A stretch of 64,000 bases of DNA from Janthinobacterium sp. TND4EL3 (GCF_900156175.1 NZ_FTMV01000001.1:434001-498000), one strand, 5' to 3'. Counted from the first letter of the stretch, positions 1-14,750 are shown. Made by a program: numbers and translations. Notes: a model not told the origin generated them from the letters alone.

Positions 1-134
1 AGTGCGCGAGCTGTTGTCGAAATACGACTTCCCAGGCGACGACCTGCCAATCATCAAGGGTTCGGCACGTATGGCTCTGGAAGGCGCCGAAGGCGAAATG
101 GGCGTGGAAGCAGTTCTGCGTCTGGCCGATGCCC
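1..134 (+). repeat. Left arm of the tuf direct repeat
   Basis: Identical base for base to 63867-64000, and in the same orientation. Both are internal EF-Tu sequence; the full tuf copies extend beyond the window on each side. Near-identical duplicate tuf genes are usual in proteobacteria and are kept alike by gene conversion. Confidence 0.97.
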
Positions 135-733
135 TGGATGCGTACATTCCAACGCCAGAGCGCGCTGTTGACGGTGCATTCCTGATGCCAGTGGAAGACG
201 TGTTCTCGATCTCGGGTCGCGGTACCGTGGTAACCGGTCGTATCGAGCGCGGCATCATCAAAGTCGGCGAAGAGATCGAAATCGTCGGCATCACCGATAC
301 CGTCAAGACGACTTGCACCGGCGTGGAAATGTTCCGCAAGCTGCTGGACCAAGGTCAAGCAGGCGACAACGTTGGTCTGCTGCTGCGCGGCACCAAGCGT
401 GAAGACGTGCAACGTGGTCAAGTTCTGGCCAAGCCAGGTTCGATCAAGCCGCACGCCCACTTCACCGGCGAGATCTATGTTCTGTCGAAAGACGAAGGCG
501 GCCGTCATACGCCATTCTTCAACAACTATCGTCCACAGTTCTACTTCCGCACGACGGACGTGACTGGTTCGATCGAGTTGCCAGCAGACAAAGAAATGGT
601 CATGCCAGGCGATAACGTGTCGATCACCGTCAAGCTGATCAACCCGATCGCGATGGAAGAAGGTCTGCGCTTCGCTATCCGTGAAGGCGGTCGTACCGTC
701 GGCGCCGGCGTGGTTGCAAAAATCCTCGCATAA
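1..733 (+). CDS. tuf: Elongation factor Tu, 3' part (first copy)
   Basis: Carries aminoacyl-tRNA to the ribosomal A site as a GTP complex. Only the last 243 of about 396 residues are present: the end of the GTPase domain followed by the two beta-barrel domains (II and III), ending in the usual ...GVVAKILA. The frame continues from outside the window; the GTG at base 2 is an internal Val codon, because in the second copy at the right edge the same stretch is preceded by Met-Glu. It heads the tRNA-Trp/secE/nusG cluster, the normal place of tufB in proteobacteria. The 134 bases shared with the right-hand copy are identical. Confidence 0.97.
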   Translation, partial: VRELLSKYDFPGDDLPIIKGSARMALEGAEGEMGVEAVLRLADALDAYIPTPERAVDGAFLMPVEDVFSISGRGTVVTGRIERGIIKVGEEIEIVGITDTVKTTCTGVEMFRKLLDQGQAGDNVGLLLRGTKREDVQRGQVLAKPGSIKPHAHFTGEIYVLSKDEGGRHTPFFNNYRPQFYFRTTDVTGSIELPADKEMVMPGDNVSITVKLINPIAMEEGLRFAIREGGRTVGAGVVAKILA

Positions 734-748
734 GGAAATGTTATGCTT

Positions 749-770
749 CCACCCGGGGCGTCCTGGGTGG
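749..770 (+). other. Stem-loop between tuf and tRNA-Trp
   Basis: CCACCC (749-754) pairs with GGGTGG (765-770). There is no T-run behind it, so it is more likely an RNA-processing or mRNA-end-protecting hairpin in a tuf-trpT transcript than a terminator. Confidence 0.35.
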
Positions 771-799
771 TAGAATAGCACTCCTCGAAAGTTTTACGT

Positions 800-875
800 A
801 GGGACGTAGCTCAATTGGCAGAGCGTCGGTCTCCAAAACCGAAGGTTGGGGGTTCGATGCCCTCCGTCCCTGCCA
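800..875 (+). tRNA. trpT: tRNA-Trp (CCA anticodon)
   Basis: A 76-nt cloverleaf. The acceptor arms AGGGACG (800-806) and CGTCCCT (865-871) pair, the discriminator is G872, and CCA is encoded at 873-875. The anticodon loop CTCCAAA places anticodon CCA at 833-835. The T-arm contains GTTCGAT. It closely resembles E. coli tRNA-Trp, and the position between tuf and secE is conserved in proteobacteria. Confidence 0.97.
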
Positions 876-907
876 CCGTCAAGGTGCAGGGCACCGAAAG
901 TAGAAAA

Positions 908-1291
908 ATGTCAAATCAATCCGTGCAAACCGTTAGCACGTCGAGTGACAAGATAAAAGTCGCGCTGGCAATAGTGGCTGCGATTGCAGGAGTAGTCGGG
1001 TTTTATTACCTGGCAGGCCAACCAGCTCTGGTGCGTGCAAGCGCGCTTGTGGCTGGTTTGGTTATTGCTGTTGCGCTCTTGTATGTCTCGACGACCGGCC
1101 GTGAATTCCTGAATTTCGCCAAAGAAGCTGTGCGCGAGACCAAGAAAGTCGTTTGGCCTACCCGCAAAGAAGCCACGCAGATTACTGCGATTGTGTTTGC
1201 CTTTGTGCTGGTAATGGCGATTTTCCTGTGGGGCACGGATAAATTGCTTGAGTTTTTGTTGTATGACGTAATTCTTGGTTGGAAAAAATAA
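908..1291 (+). CDS. secE: Preprotein translocase subunit SecE
   Basis: Small essential inner-membrane subunit that clamps SecY in the Sec translocon. 127 residues, the length of the three-helix SecE of gamma- and betaproteobacteria: two hydrophobic helices in the first half, then the amphipathic segment with the family signature around VVWPTRKE, then the final helix. The ATG at 908 was chosen because longer readings in the frame run back through tRNA-Trp. The stop overlaps the nusG start (TAATG), so the two are probably translationally coupled. Confidence 0.96.
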   Translation: MSNQSVQTVSTSSDKIKVALAIVAAIAGVVGFYYLAGQPALVRASALVAGLVIAVALLYVSTTGREFLNFAKEAVRETKKVVWPTRKEATQITAIVFAFVLVMAIFLWGTDKLLEFLLYDVILGWKK

Positions 1292-1917
1292 TGAGCGAAA
1301 ATGTGCATGATGAAGCGGCGGACGAATCCGTTCCGGGCGACGCTCCGGTAGCGGATACTGGTGCAGCGCTGAGCGTGCCAGTGAGCAGCAAGCGCTGGTA
1401 TGTCGTGCATGCTTATTCCGGCATGGAAAAGAGCGTCATGCGCGCACTGACCGAGCGCATCGAGCGCGCGGGCATGCAAGACCAGTTTGGCCAGATCCTG
1501 GTGCCGATCGAAGAAGTGGTCGAAGTCAAGAATGGCGTAAAGTCCGTCACCGAACGTCGTTTCTATCCTGGCTATGTGCTGGTTGAAATGGAAATGACGG
1601 ACGAGAGCTGGCACTTGGTCAAGAATACCAGCAAGGTTACCGGTTTCATCGGTGGCAAATCGAACAAGCCGACGCCGATCTCCGCGCGCGAAATCGATGC
1701 CATCATGCGCCAGATGCAGGAAGGTGTTGAAAAGCCCCGTCCGAAGACCTTGTACGAAGTGGGCGAGCAAGTGCGCATCAAGGATGGTCCGTTTACCGAC
1801 TTCAACGGCAATGTCGAAGAAGTCAACTACGAGAAATCCAAAGTGCGCGTTTCGGTCACCATTTTTGGTCGTGCCACTCCGGTGGAACTCGAATTCGGCC
1901 AGGTCGAAAAAGTTTAA
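1291..1917 (+). CDS. nusG: Transcription termination/antitermination protein NusG
   Basis: Binds RNA polymerase, modulates pausing and Rho termination, and bridges to ribosomal protein S10. 208 residues. After an acidic N-terminal tail comes the NGN domain, beginning near [14 protein letters not shown], then a linker and the C-terminal KOW domain ([13 protein letters not shown]). The ATG at 1291 overlaps the secE stop by one base; a start four codons earlier is possible but would lie inside secE. The acidic N-terminal extension of about 30 residues makes it longer than E. coli NusG (181). Confidence 0.97.
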   Translation: MSENVHDEAADESVPGDAPVADTGAALSVPVSSKRWYVVHAYSGMEKSVMRALTERIERAGMQDQFGQILVPIEEVVEVKNGVKSVTERRFYPGYVLVEMEMTDESWHLVKNTSKVTGFIGGKSNKPTPISAREIDAIMRQMQEGVEKPRPKTLYEVGEQVRIKDGPFTDFNGNVEEVNYEKSKVRVSVTIFGRATPVELEFGQVEKV

Positions 1918-1975
1918 GCATTATCAAGCGCCACCAGGAGCGTCGCGGCAGTCTCAGCGAAATCCGGTCAGAGGA

Positions 1976-2002
1976 GCCCCGCCAGGGTAGGATCGGCGGG
2001 GC
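1976..2002 (+). other. GC-rich stem-loop in the nusG-rplK gap
   Basis: GCCCCGCC (1976-1983) pairs perfectly with GGCGGGGC (1995-2002) around an 11-nt loop. It has no T-run, so it may be a partial attenuator or processing site, and it lies about 30 bases upstream of the rplK start. The L11 operon of E. coli is controlled by L1 binding near the rplK start; this hairpin is a candidate for that target or simply a boundary element. Confidence 0.4.
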
Positions 2003-2032
2003 GCTACTACTCAATCCAAGATAGGAGCCATC

Positions 2033-2467
2033 ATGGCAAAGAAAATCATTGGTTTTATCAAGCTGCAAGTGCCAGCTGGTAAAGCAAACCCATCCCCACC
2101 AATCGGTCCAGCTCTGGGTCAACGTGGCCTGAACATTATGGAATTCTGCAAAGCCTTCAATGCACAGACCCAAGGTCTGGAGCCAGGCATGCCAATTCCA
2201 GTGGTGATCACCGCGTTTGCGGACAAGTCCTTCACGTTCGTGATGAAGACGCCTCCAGCAACCTACCTGATCAAAAAAGCTGCTGCGATCACCAAAGGTT
2301 CGCCGAAGCCACATACCGACAAAGTCGGTACGCTGACCCGCGCACAAGCTGAAGAAATCGCTAAATTGAAAACCCCTGATCTGACCGCTGCCGACATGGA
2401 TGCTGCTGTACGCACCATCGCTGGTTCCGCTCGTTCGATTGGTATCACGGTGGAAGGTGTTGTATAA
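2033..2467 (+). CDS. rplK: 50S ribosomal protein L11
   Basis: Part of the GTPase-associated centre of the large subunit; binds 23S rRNA around helices 43/44 and is the site of thiopeptide action. 144 residues, the family's normal length. The N-terminal proline-rich linker ([13 protein letters not shown]) and the C-terminal rRNA-binding domain are intact. An AGGAG-type ribosome binding site precedes the ATG. Its stop overlaps the rplA start by one base (TAATG), supporting translational coupling within the L11 operon. Confidence 0.98.
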   Translation: MAKKIIGFIKLQVPAGKANPSPPIGPALGQRGLNIMEFCKAFNAQTQGLEPGMPIPVVITAFADKSFTFVMKTPPATYLIKKAAAITKGSPKPHTDKVGTLTRAQAEEIAKLKTPDLTAADMDAAVRTIAGSARSIGITVEGVV

Positions 2468-3162
2468 TGGCTAAGTTATCCAAACGTATCAAGGCTTTGA
2501 AAGCCAAAGTCGACCGTACCAAAGTGTACGCTTTCGACAACGCTGTCGCTCTGATCAAAGAGTGCGCAACGGCCAAGTTCAATGAATCGATCGACGTATC
2601 GGTACAACTGGGCGTAGATCCTAAGAAATCCGACCAAGTGGTGCGCGGCTCCGTCGTGCTGCCAGCTGGCACCGGCAAGACCGTACGCGTTGCTGTGTTC
2701 GCGTCGGGCGAAAAAGCGGAAGCTGCTAAAGCAGCCGGCGCCGACATCGTTGGTATGGAAGACCTGGCTGAGCAGATCAAAGCCGGCGACATGCCTTTCG
2801 ATATCGTCATCGCTTCGCCAGACACCATGCGTATCGTTGGTACCCTGGGCCAGATCCTGGGCCCACGCGGCATGATGCCTAACCCGAAAGTCGGCACTGT
2901 TACTCCTGACGTCGCTACCGCCGTGAAAAACGCGAAAGCTGGTCAAGTTCAGTACCGTACCGACAAATCCGGTATCATCCACGCTACGATCGGCCGTAAA
3001 TCGTTCGCTGACGCAGATCTGAAGTCGAATCTGGTCGCACTGATCGACGCCCTGAACAAAGCCAAGCCAGCATCGAGCAAAGGCGTGTACCTGCGCAAAG
3101 TCTCGCTGTCGTCGACCATGGGCGCTGGCGTCCGTGTTGACCAGGCTAGCCTGGCAGCTTAA
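2467..3162 (+). CDS. rplA: 50S ribosomal protein L1
   Basis: Forms the mobile L1 stalk that handles E-site tRNA, and in known bacteria represses its own operon by binding the rplK leader. 231 residues, normal length. The conserved segment [16 protein letters not shown] is intact. Coupled to rplK by a 1-bp overlap and followed by the 319-bp L10 leader region. Confidence 0.98.
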   Translation: MAKLSKRIKALKAKVDRTKVYAFDNAVALIKECATAKFNESIDVSVQLGVDPKKSDQVVRGSVVLPAGTGKTVRVAVFASGEKAEAAKAAGADIVGMEDLAEQIKAGDMPFDIVIASPDTMRIVGTLGQILGPRGMMPNPKVGTVTPDVATAVKNAKAGQVQYRTDKSGIIHATIGRKSFADADLKSNLVALIDALNKAKPASSKGVYLRKVSLSSTMGAGVRVDQASLAA

Positions 3163-3170
3163 GTAAAGAA

Positions 3171-3470
3171 TCAAGTCCTGTGGCGCCTTCGGGCGCTGCG
3201 GGCGCATCTTTGGGCTGCTTGCGCGGTGTTCGCACCGGGCAGGCAGACAATCAAAGACCGTTGGGCCGACTGCGACCACATGTGCAGAAGGTTAATAGGC
3301 TCCCTGGCAACGGGGGGTGCCCAACGCAGATGGTGTACCCGAACAAGTTTTGTAGTCCTCATGCTGCGTGAATCCATCCGCTCAGTTTAGTACTTCTTGA
3401 CTTCGGACGCCGTGTTCGAACCGATGCAAGGCGCTCAACCACTCGGTTGTGATTGCCGAACATCATTTAA
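3171..3470 (+). promoter_or_regulatory. L10-type leader RNA upstream of rplJ
   Basis: A 319-base untranslated gap between rplA and rplJ. In proteobacteria this region holds the rplJ promoter and the structured leader bound by L10-(L7/L12)4 for autogenous control. The sequence is rich in pairing elements (for example CGCCTTCGGGCG near 3184 and CCCTGGCAACGGGGGG near 3302) and ends just before the GGAGGT ribosome binding site at 3471. No plausible protein is encoded here. The assignment rests on position and pairing; a covariance search was not possible. Confidence 0.7.
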
Positions 3471-3481
3471 GGAGGTTGACC

Positions 3482-4018
3482 GTGAGTCTCAATCTGAATG
3501 ACAAAAAGGCCGTCGTCGCCGAAGTTTCCGCACAAGTAGCAAATGCGCAAACGATCGTCGTGGCCGAATATCGTGGCATCCAGGTTGGTCACTTGACGCA
3601 ACTGCGTGCTAAAGCGCGTGCCCAAGGCGTGTACCTGCGTGTGTTGAAAAACACTCTGGCTCGTCGCTCCGTTGAAGGTACCGCATTCGCCAGCCTGGCA
3701 GATGCCATGACCGGCCCGTTGATCTACTCGATCTCGGCCGATGCCGTTGCAGCAGCTAAAGTCATCGCTGACTTCGCTAAAACCAACGACAAACTGGTCA
3801 TCAAAGCAGGTAACTACGCAGGCAAGCCGCTGGATACAGCTGGCGTCGCCGCGTTGGCGAGCATTCCTAGCCGTGAAGTCCTCATTTCGCAGTTGTTGGG
3901 CGTTATGCTGGCTCCGGTTTCGGGCTTTGCACGTGGTCTGGCTGCCCTGGCAGCGAAAAAAGGCGAAGGCGCCGCTCCTGCAGAAGCAGTTGCAGAAGAA
4001 GCCCCAGCAGCCGCTTAA
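3482..4018 (+). CDS. rplJ: 50S ribosomal protein L10
   Basis: Anchors L7/L12 dimers to the ribosome stalk and represses its own translation. 178 residues. The GTG at 3482 is chosen because GGAGGT at 3471-3476 sits 5 bases upstream and the protein then begins [14 protein letters not shown], the normal L10 start; an in-frame ATG 33 bases earlier would precede the ribosome binding site. The C-terminal helix and Ala/Glu-rich tail that recruit L7/L12 are present. Confidence 0.97.
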   Translation: MSLNLNDKKAVVAEVSAQVANAQTIVVAEYRGIQVGHLTQLRAKARAQGVYLRVLKNTLARRSVEGTAFASLADAMTGPLIYSISADAVAAAKVIADFAKTNDKLVIKAGNYAGKPLDTAGVAALASIPSREVLISQLLGVMLAPVSGFARGLAALAAKKGEGAAPAEAVAEEAPAAA

Positions 4019-4085
4019 TTGCGCGCACTTTTTTCTCTCAGTACCAATCTGATGTAACTAACGTAATAAATTTAGGAGTTTCAAA

Positions 4086-4460
4086 ATGGCAATTAGCAAA
4101 GACGATATCCTGGAAGCAGTTAGCGCCATGTCCGTAATGGACCTGAACGACCTGGTTAAAGCATTCGAAGAAAAATTCGGCGTGTCGGCAGCAGCTATGG
4201 CTGCTCCAGCAGCCGGCGGCGCAGCAGCTGGTGCAGCTGTTGAAGAGCAAACCGAGTTCAACGTTGTTCTGGACACCTTCGGCGCAAACAAAGTTGGCGT
4301 CATTAAAGCAGTTCGCGAAATCACCGGCCTGGGCTTGAAAGAAGCTAAAGACCTGGTCGATGGCGCACCAAAAACTGTGAAAGAAGGCGTTTCGAAAGCT
4401 GACGCTGAAGCTGCACAGAAGAAACTGGTAGAAGCCGGCGCAACCGCTTCGATCAAGTAA
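4086..4460 (+). CDS. rplL: 50S ribosomal protein L7/L12
   Basis: Flexible stalk protein that recruits translational GTPases. 124 residues: an N-terminal dimerisation helix pair, an Ala/Gly-rich hinge around residues 38-55, and the C-terminal domain with conserved [20 protein letters not shown]. Follows rplJ by 67 bases with an AGGAG ribosome binding site. Confidence 0.98.
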   Translation: MAISKDDILEAVSAMSVMDLNDLVKAFEEKFGVSAAAMAAPAAGGAAAGAAVEEQTEFNVVLDTFGANKVGVIKAVREITGLGLKEAKDLVDGAPKTVKEGVSKADAEAAQKKLVEAGATASIK

Positions 4461-4503
4461 TATCTGTACCGGCGGCAGTTAGCGCCCGAGTCAAAGTCTG
4501 AGG

Positions 4504-4525
4504 TTTCCCCTCGCAAGGGGGGAAA
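4504..4525 (+). terminator. Attenuator-like hairpin between rplL and rpoB
   Basis: TTTCCCC (4504-4510) pairs with GGGGAAA (4519-4525). The following bases (TCCGACTTTGG) are only weakly T-rich. In E. coli a partial terminator at the same place lets part of the rplJL transcripts read into rpoBC, and this hairpin fits that role. The remaining 180 bases to rpoB show no other clear feature. Confidence 0.55.
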
Positions 4526-4704
4526 TCCGACTTTGGCTCCTTTGTCGTCTGCATCGTATTTGTCATGTATTTGTAGCAGCAGTTTTTATTCGATTCAAGC
4601 CGGAAAGCAGAGCCTTGAGGTTTCGTCTGTGTCACACGCAGCGGTGCAAACGAACACTTGCAAAACCTGAATTTTCTATCCTTTCTGTCACTCACGGAGT
4701 GTCC

Positions 4705-7700
4705 ATGCACTACTCATTTACTGAGAAGAAACGCATTCGCAAATCATTCGCGAAGCGCGCCAACGTTCACCACGTTCCGTTCCTGCTGGCGACCCAGCTC
4801 GAGTCTTATCATAGCTTCTTGCAAGAGGACATAGCACCGTCCGGCCGCAAGAATGATGGCCTGCAGTCGGCTTTCACTTCAATTTTCCCTATCGTTTCGC
4901 ACAATGGTTTTGCGCGTCTCGAATTCTTGTCGTACGTTCTCGGTGATCCTGCCTTTGACGTCAAAGAATGTCAACAACGTGGTCTGACGTTCGCGTCGCC
5001 GCTGCGCGCGAAGGTGCGTCTGGTGATCCTGGACAAGGAATCGCCAACCAAGCCAGTCGTCAAGGAAATGAAAGAACAGGAAGTCTACATGGGCGAATTG
5101 CCGCTCATGACGACCACCGGTTCCTTCGTGATCAACGGCACTGAGCGGGTTATCGTTTCCCAGCTGCACCGTTCGCCTGGCGTGTTCTTCGAGCACGACC
5201 GCGGCAAGACTCACTCGTCCGGTAAATTGCTGTTCTCCGCGCGTATCATTCCTTACCGCGGTTCGTGGCTGGACTTCGAGTTCGACCCGAAAGACATCCT
5301 GTTCTTCCGCGTCGACCGCCGCCGCAAGATGCCAGTAACGATCCTGCTCAAAGCCATCGGCATGTCGCATGAGCAAATCCTGGCGAACTTCTTCGTCTTC
5401 GACAATTTCAACCTGCGCTCCGAAGGCGCGGAAATGGAATTCGTCTCCGAGCGTCTGCGCGGCGAAGTGGCGCGTTTCGACATCGTCGACAAGTCGGGCA
5501 AGACCCTGGTCTTGAAAGACAAGCGTATCAACGCCAAGCACGTGCGTGATATCGAAGCTGCCGGCATCAAGCACATTTCCGTACCGGAAGACTATCTGCT
5601 GGGCCGCGTATTGGCGAAGAACATCGTCGATGGCGACACCGGCGAAGTCGTTGCATCCGCGAACGATGAGCTGACGGAAGACCTGTTGGGCCGCCTGCGC
5701 GATGCCAACGTGTCCGAAATCCAGACCTTGTACACGAACGACCTGGATCAGGGCGCCTACATCTCGCAGACCCTGCGTATCGACGATACCGCCGACCAGA
5801 TGGCTGCGAAAGTGGCGATCTACCGCATGATGCGTCCAGGCGAACCGCCGACGGAAGATTCCGTTGAAGCGCTGTTCAATGGCCTGTTCTACAACTCGGA
5901 CCGCTACGACCTGTCGGCCGTGGGCCGCATGAAGTTCAACCGCCGCATTGGCCGCGATGAACTGACCGGCGCCATGACCCTGTCGAACGAAGACGTGCTG
6001 GCCGTGATCAAGATCCTGGTGGAACTGCGCAATGGCCGCGGCGAAGTCGACGATATCGATCACCTGGGTAACCGTCGCGTACGTTGCGTGGGCGAACTGG
6101 CCGAGAATCAATTCCGTGCCGGCCTGGTGCGTGTTGAGCGCGCCGTCAAGGAACGCCTCGGCCAAGCCGAAGCGGACAACCTGATGCCGCACGACCTGAT
6201 CAACTCGAAGCCGATTTCGGCTGCGATTCGCGAGTTCTTCGGTTCGTCCCAACTGTCGCAGTTCATGGACCAAACCAATCCTCTGTCGGAAATTACCCAC
6301 AAGCGCCGCGTATCGGCTCTGGGACCCGGCGGTCTGACACGCGAACGCGCCGGCTTTGAAGTGCGCGACGTGCATCCGACCCACTACGGCCGCGTCTGCC
6401 CGATCGAGACACCGGAAGGTCCGAACATTGGTCTGATCAACTCGCTGGCTCTGTATGCCCGCCTGAATGAATACGGCTTCCTGGAAACCCCGTACCGCAA
6501 GGTCGAAGGCTCCAAGATTACCGATCAGATCGACTACCTGTCCGCCATCGAAGAAGGCCGCTACATCATCGCTCAGGCGAATGCGACCATCAACGACGAA
6601 GGCATGCTGTCCGATGAACTGGTCTCGGCCCGTGAAGCCGGCGAAACCATCCTGGTCTCCCCGGAGCGCATCCAGTACATGGACGTGGCGCCAGGCCAGA
6701 TCGTTTCCGTCGCAGCCTCGCTGATTCCGTTCCTCGAACACGATGATGCGAACCGCGCATTGATGGGTGCCAACATGCAACGCCAGGCCGTGCCTTGCTT
6801 GCGTCCGGAAAAAGCGCTGGTCGGTACCGGTATCGAACGCACCGTTGCGGTCGACTCGGGCACCACCGTGCAAGCCTTGCGTGGCGGTATCGTCGATTAC
6901 ATCGATGCAGGCCGTGTGGTGATTCGTGTTAACGATGACGAAGCGCAAGCCGGTGAAGTGGGCGTCGACATCTACAACCTGATCAAGTACACCCGTTCGA
7001 ACCAGAACACCAACATCAACCAGCGTCCTATCGTGCAAGTGGGCGACCGTGTTGCCAAGCGCGACGTGATCGCCGACGGCGCATCGACCGACCTGGGTGA
7101 ATTGGCGCTGGGCCAGAACATGACCGTGGCGTTCATGCCATGGAATGGTCTGAACTTCGAGGATTCGATCCTGATCTCGGAAAACGTCGTCAAGGACGAC
7201 CGCTACACCTCGATTCACATCGAAGAGTTGTCGGTGGTGGCCCGTGACACGAAACTGGGCGCGGAAGAAATTACGCGCGACATTTCGAACCTGGCTGAAA
7301 ACCAGCTGGCTCGTCTGGATGAATCCGGTATCGTCTACATCGGCGCGGAAGTACAAGCGGGCGATACCCTGGTTGGTAAAGTGACGCCAAAAGGCGAAAC
7401 GCAGCTGACCCCGGAAGAGAAGCTGCTGCGCGCGATCTTCGGCGAAAAAGCCTCGGACGTGAAAGACACCTCGCTGCGCGTGCCTTCGGGCATGATCGGT
7501 ACCGTGATCGACGTGCAAGTCTTCACCCGTGAAGGCATCGTGCGCGACAAGCGTGCCCAGCAAATTATCGATGACGAACTGAAACGCTTCCGTCTGGACT
7601 TGAACGACCAGATGCGTATCGTGGAAGGCGATGCCTTCCAGCGTCTGGAAAAAATGCTGATCGGCAAAGTTGTCAACGGCGGCCCGAAAAAGCTGGCCAA

Positions 7701-8811
7701 AGGCGCCAAGATCACCAAGGAATACCTGGCCGATCTGGACAAATACCACTGGTTCGACATCCGCCCTGCGGACGACGATGCAGCGGTAGCGCTGGAAGCG
7801 ATCAAGGAATCGATCAACGAGAAGCGTCACCAGTTCGATCTGGCCTTCGAAGAGAAGCGCAAGAAACTGACGCAAGGCGATGAGCTGCAACCGGGCGTGC
7901 AAAAAATGGTCAAGGTGTACCTGGCCGTGAAACGCCGCCTGCAGTCGGGCGACAAGATGGCCGGTCGCCACGGTAACAAGGGTGTGGTTTCCCGTATTGT
8001 TCCTGTGGAAGACATGCCATACATGGCCGACGGCACGCCAGCCGACGTTGTGCTGAACCCGCTGGGCGTTCCTTCGCGGATGAACGTTGGTCAGATTCTC
8101 GAGACTCACTTGGGCTGGGCTGCCAAGGGTCTGGGTATCCGCATCGGCGAAATGCTGAAGGCGCAAACCAAGGTCGAGCAAGTGCGCAAGTACCTGACGA
8201 CGATCTACAACGACAACGGCCGTGCGGAAGAGTTGGATAACTTCGACGACGAAGAGATCATGAAGCTGGCGGAAAACCTGAAAAAAGGTGTTCCGTTCGC
8301 CACGCCAGTGTTCGACGGCGCGAATGAAGAAGAGATCCGCCGCATGCTGGACCTGGCGTATCCGGACGACATCGCCAAGAACCTGGGCATGACCGCGTCG
8401 AAGAACCAGGTGACCATGTATGACGGTCGCACCGGTGAAGCGTTCGAGCGCAAGGTCACTGTCGGCGTCATGCACATGCTGAAACTGCATCACTTGGTCG
8501 ATGACAAGATGCATGCGCGTTCGACCGGTCCTTACTCTCTGGTGACGCAGCAGCCGCTGGGTGGTAAAGCCCAGTTCGGTGGTCAGCGTTTCGGTGAGAT
8601 GGAAGTCTGGGCACTGGAAGCGTATGGCGCGTCGTATGTCTTGCAAGAGATGTTGACCGTCAAGTCCGATGACGTGAATGGCCGTACCAAAGTGTACGAG
8701 AACCTCGTCAAGGGCGACCACGTGATCGACGCCGGCATGCCGGAATCGTTCAACGTGCTGGTCAAGGAAATCCGTTCGCTGGGTATCGATATCGACCTCG
8801 AACGCAACTAA
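4705..8811 (+). CDS. rpoB: DNA-directed RNA polymerase subunit beta
   Basis: Catalytic beta subunit of RNA polymerase. 1368 residues. The ATG at 4705 gives the usual proteobacterial start [18 protein letters not shown] and has CGGAG upstream; the 30 codons before it in the frame are not conserved-looking. The rifampicin pocket (about residues 508-540, [11 protein letters not shown]...ITHKRR) has the normal susceptible residues at the Asp, His, Arg and Ser positions, with Thr where E. coli has Asn518, a natural variant. The C-terminal region ([27 protein letters not shown]) is complete. Confidence 0.99.
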   Translation: MHYSFTEKKRIRKSFAKRANVHHVPFLLATQLESYHSFLQEDIAPSGRKNDGLQSAFTSIFPIVSHNGFARLEFLSYVLGDPAFDVKECQQRGLTFASPLRAKVRLVILDKESPTKPVVKEMKEQEVYMGELPLMTTTGSFVINGTERVIVSQLHRSPGVFFEHDRGKTHSSGKLLFSARIIPYRGSWLDFEFDPKDILFFRVDRRRKMPVTILLKAIGMSHEQILANFFVFDNFNLRSEGAEMEFVSERLRGEVARFDIVDKSGKTLVLKDKRINAKHVRDIEAAGIKHISVPEDYLLGRVLAKNIVDGDTGEVVASANDELTEDLLGRLRDANVSEIQTLYTNDLDQGAYISQTLRIDDTADQMAAKVAIYRMMRPGEPPTEDSVEALFNGLFYNSDRYDLSAVGRMKFNRRIGRDELTGAMTLSNEDVLAVIKILVELRNGRGEVDDIDHLGNRRVRCVGELAENQFRAGLVRVERAVKERLGQAEADNLMPHDLINSKPISAAIREFFGSSQLSQFMDQTNPLSEITHKRRVSALGPGGLTRERAGFEVRDVHPTHYGRVCPIETPEGPNIGLINSLALYARLNEYGFLETPYRKVEGSKITDQIDYLSAIEEGRYIIAQANATINDEGMLSDELVSAREAGETILVSPERIQYMDVAPGQIVSVAASLIPFLEHDDANRALMGANMQRQAVPCLRPEKALVGTGIERTVAVDSGTTVQALRGGIVDYIDAGRVVIRVNDDEAQAGEVGVDIYNLIKYTRSNQNTNINQRPIVQVGDRVAKRDVIADGASTDLGELALGQNMTVAFMPWNGLNFEDSILISENVVKDDRYTSIHIEELSVVARDTKLGAEEITRDISNLAENQLARLDESGIVYIGAEVQAGDTLVGKVTPKGETQLTPEEKLLRAIFGEKASDVKDTSLRVPSGMIGTVIDVQVFTREGIVRDKRAQQIIDDELKRFRLDLNDQMRIVEGDAFQRLEKMLIGKVVNGGPKKLAKGAKITKEYLADLDKYHWFDIRPADDDAAVALEAIKESINEKRHQFDLAFEEKRKKLTQGDELQPGVQKMVKVYLAVKRRLQSGDKMAGRHGNKGVVSRIVPVEDMPYMADGTPADVVLNPLGVPSRMNVGQILETHLGWAAKGLGIRIGEMLKAQTKVEQVRKYLTTIYNDNGRAEELDNFDDEEIMKLAENLKKGVPFATPVFDGANEEEIRRMLDLAYPDDIAKNLGMTASKNQVTMYDGRTGEAFERKVTVGVMHMLKLHHLVDDKMHARSTGPYSLVTQQPLGGKAQFGGQRFGEMEVWALEAYGASYVLQEMLTVKSDDVNGRTKVYENLVKGDHVIDAGMPESFNVLVKEIRSLGIDIDLERN

Positions 8812-8848
8812 ACGACAGCACCCTGTCATTTGGTTTGGGAAACACAAA

Positions 8849-8873
8849 GCCCGGCTGGGAAACCACGCCGGGC
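8849..8873 (+). other. Stem-loop in the rpoB-rpoC gap
   Basis: GCCCGGC (8849-8855) pairs perfectly with GCCGGGC (8867-8873) around an 11-nt loop, without a T-run. It lies in the 109-base space between rpoB and rpoC and is probably an mRNA processing or stability element rather than a terminator, since rpoC has no obvious promoter of its own. Confidence 0.4.
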
Positions 8874-8920
8874 AATGTAGTCTCAGGAATATAGAAATTT
8901 AATCACCTCTGGAGTGATAC

Positions 8921-13162
<4,242 letters not shown>

Positions 13163-13184
13163 TCTGCGCTGCTAGCTGACAAGA

Positions 13185-13212
13185 ACGGCACCTTCGGGTG
13201 CCGTTTTTTTTT
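13185..13212 (+). terminator. Rho-independent terminator after rpoC
   Basis: ACGGCACC (13185-13192), loop TTCG, GGTGCCGT (13197-13204), then a run of T to 13212. A textbook stem with a UUCG tetraloop. It ends the rif operon and marks the boundary of the accessory block. Confidence 0.93.
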
Positions 13213-13230
13213 CGTCTTGAGATAAGTCAA

Positions 13231-14670
13231 TCAGACCGCGTGGTCCGCGTAGCCGTCTGGCCGGATCAGCAGGCTCCGGATGCCGGCCAGTTGCGGGCAG
13301 CCTGGTCTGATGGTCAGTGACGTGAGCCAGGCCGCATCGAAATGGTAGGGCTGTGCCGCGTGGCCGGCATCACCAACGGTCAGCCGCAGCCATTTTCCCG
13401 CGTGCAGCAGTTCATGGATGCCCACGGCCGTACCGTCGGTCAGGCGCAGCAGCCAGTCGGGCACGCGCCGGCCCGTCCAATCTGCGTGGCCGGCATTGGC
13501 CCCAAGCGGGGCGGGATAGCGCAGGCCGAAGCCGGACAGTTCGCTGGCCAGCGCCCGGTTCACGTCCGGCTGCGCCAGCATGTCGCTGATGGTAGCGCGC
13601 AGGGCCAGGGTGCGCGCGTCAAAGCGCGTCAGCATGGCCGTTTGCGCCAGCGTGTTGTGTTGCAAGGACACGCCGACGGGATGACGCTCCGCATGGTAGC
13701 TGTCGAGCAGGCTATCCGCTGCATAGCCCTTGAGCACGCCTGCCAGCTTCCAGCCCAGGTTCATCGCGTCCTGCATGCCCACGTTCATGCCCTGGCCGCC
13801 GGCCGGCATGTGGATGTGGGCGGCATCGCCGGCCAGGAAGACGCGGCCCTGGCGGTAGCGCCGGGCCAGCCGTGTTTCGTCGCTGAAGCGTGACAGCCAA
13901 CTGGCATCATGCAGGCCAAAGTCGTGTTCCGCGATGGCCGTGCTGGCCTGCGCCAATTCCTCCACGGTGGCCGCTTGCGCCGCCGCAGCGTGGGGATGGC
14001 GCGCATTCATGGCAATGACGCGGTGGCGGCCTTGGTCCAGCGGCACGATCATCAGGCTGCCTGCCGCATTCGTCAGCGACAGCATGGGCGACGCGGGCGG
14101 ATGGCGTAGCCGTACATCTCCCATGAGCATGCTGGAAGTGGCCGCCACGCCGTCGAAGGCGATGCCTGCCTGCTGGCGCACCAGGCTGCGGCCGCCATCG
14201 GCGCCGATCAGGTAGCGGGCACGCAGGCAGAACGGGGCGCCGTCGCGCGTGCCGGCCACCGTGACGCCATCGTCATCCTGCTGCGTCTGTTCCACGAGTA
14301 CGCCGCGCGCAATCGCCACGCCGTCTTCCAGCAACTGTTCTTCCAGCAAGCGTTCCGTCGTGTCTTGCGGCAGGAACAGGGTATAGGGGTGGGGCGTGTC
14401 GAAGCCGGAAAAATCGAGCCGGGTATCGAGGCCCGCGTAATGGCCGCTGGAGATGCACTTGCCCAGCGCAACAAAGCGCTGGTCCAGCCCCCGCAAACCC
14501 AGCATTTCCAGCGTGCGGCCGTGGATGGTCAGCGCGCGTGAATGCCTGCTGCGTTCCTGCCGCCGTTCGAGGACGGCTACGCGGATGCCTGCCAGGCGCA
14601 GTTCGCAGGCCAAGGTCAGGCCGACGGGACCGGCGCCCACGATGATGACTTCAATATCGTTGTTGTGCAT
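13231..14670 (-). CDS. FAD-dependent aromatic/antibiotic monooxygenase
   Basis: Class A flavoprotein hydroxylase expected to use NAD(P)H, FAD and O2 to hydroxylate an aromatic substrate. 479 residues. The N-terminal Rossmann motif is VGAGPVGLTLACELRLAG (residues 11-28), the mid-protein DG motif reads YLIGADGGRSLVR, and the second FAD motif is FLAGDAAHIHMPAGGQGMN. A C-terminal thioredoxin-like tail of about 90 residues is typical of the PheA/TfdB/RdmE and rifampicin-monooxygenase (Rox) group. The gene is divergent from a TetR repressor with operators in between, so it is probably substrate-induced. The Rox-like function is an inference from family, length and position next to rpoB; polyketide or phenol hydroxylation is equally compatible. 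Confidence 0.85.
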   Translation of the reverse strand: MHNNDIEVIIVGAGPVGLTLACELRLAGIRVAVLERRQERSRHSRALTIHGRTLEMLGLRGLDQRFVALGKCISSGHYAGLDTRLDFSGFDTPHPYTLFLPQDTTERLLEEQLLEDGVAIARGVLVEQTQQDDDGVTVAGTRDGAPFCLRARYLIGADGGRSLVRQQAGIAFDGVAATSSMLMGDVRLRHPPASPMLSLTNAAGSLMIVPLDQGRHRVIAMNARHPHAAAAQAATVEELAQASTAIAEHDFGLHDASWLSRFSDETRLARRYRQGRVFLAGDAAHIHMPAGGQGMNVGMQDAMNLGWKLAGVLKGYAADSLLDSYHAERHPVGVSLQHNTLAQTAMLTRFDARTLALRATISDMLAQPDVNRALASELSGFGLRYPAPLGANAGHADWTGRRVPDWLLRLTDGTAVGIHELLHAGKWLRLTVGDAGHAAQPYHFDAAWLTSLTIRPGCPQLAGIRSLLIRPDGYADHAV

Positions 14671-14682
14671 GCTGCTCTCAAT

Positions 14683-14695
14683 CTAACGTTGTTAG
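14683..14695. promoter_or_regulatory. TetR operator candidate O1
   Basis: CTAACGTTGTTAG, a perfect CTAAC-N3-GTTAG palindrome. It lies in the 80-bp divergent region, just downstream of the predicted monooxygenase transcription start. Its centre is 31 bp, about three helical turns, from that of the second copy. Confidence 0.8.
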
Positions 14696-14705
14696 TCTGT
14701 GCAAA

Positions 14706-14734
14706 ATGGTAAACTAACGACGTTAGAGTTTCAA
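14706..14734 (-). promoter_or_regulatory. Promoter of the monooxygenase gene
   Basis: On the minus strand, TTGAAA (14734-14729), a 17-base spacer, and TACCAT (14711-14706). The second TetR operator falls entirely inside the spacer, an ideal position for repression by occlusion. Confidence 0.6.
14714..14726. promoter_or_regulatory. TetR operator candidate O2
   Basis: CTAACGACGTTAG, the second CTAAC-N3-GTTAG palindrome, located between the -35 and -10 hexamers of the minus-strand promoter. Two copies with the same half-sites argue for a dedicated repressor site. Confidence 0.8.
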
Positions 14735-14750
14735 GGAAAATGAAGAAAAA

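Noticed and set aside
4879..8847. Very long open frame on the minus strand opposite rpoB
   Set aside because: It mirrors the codon bias of rpoB, has no recognisable domains and is rich in His, Gln, Arg and Val as expected for antisense of a GC-rich gene.
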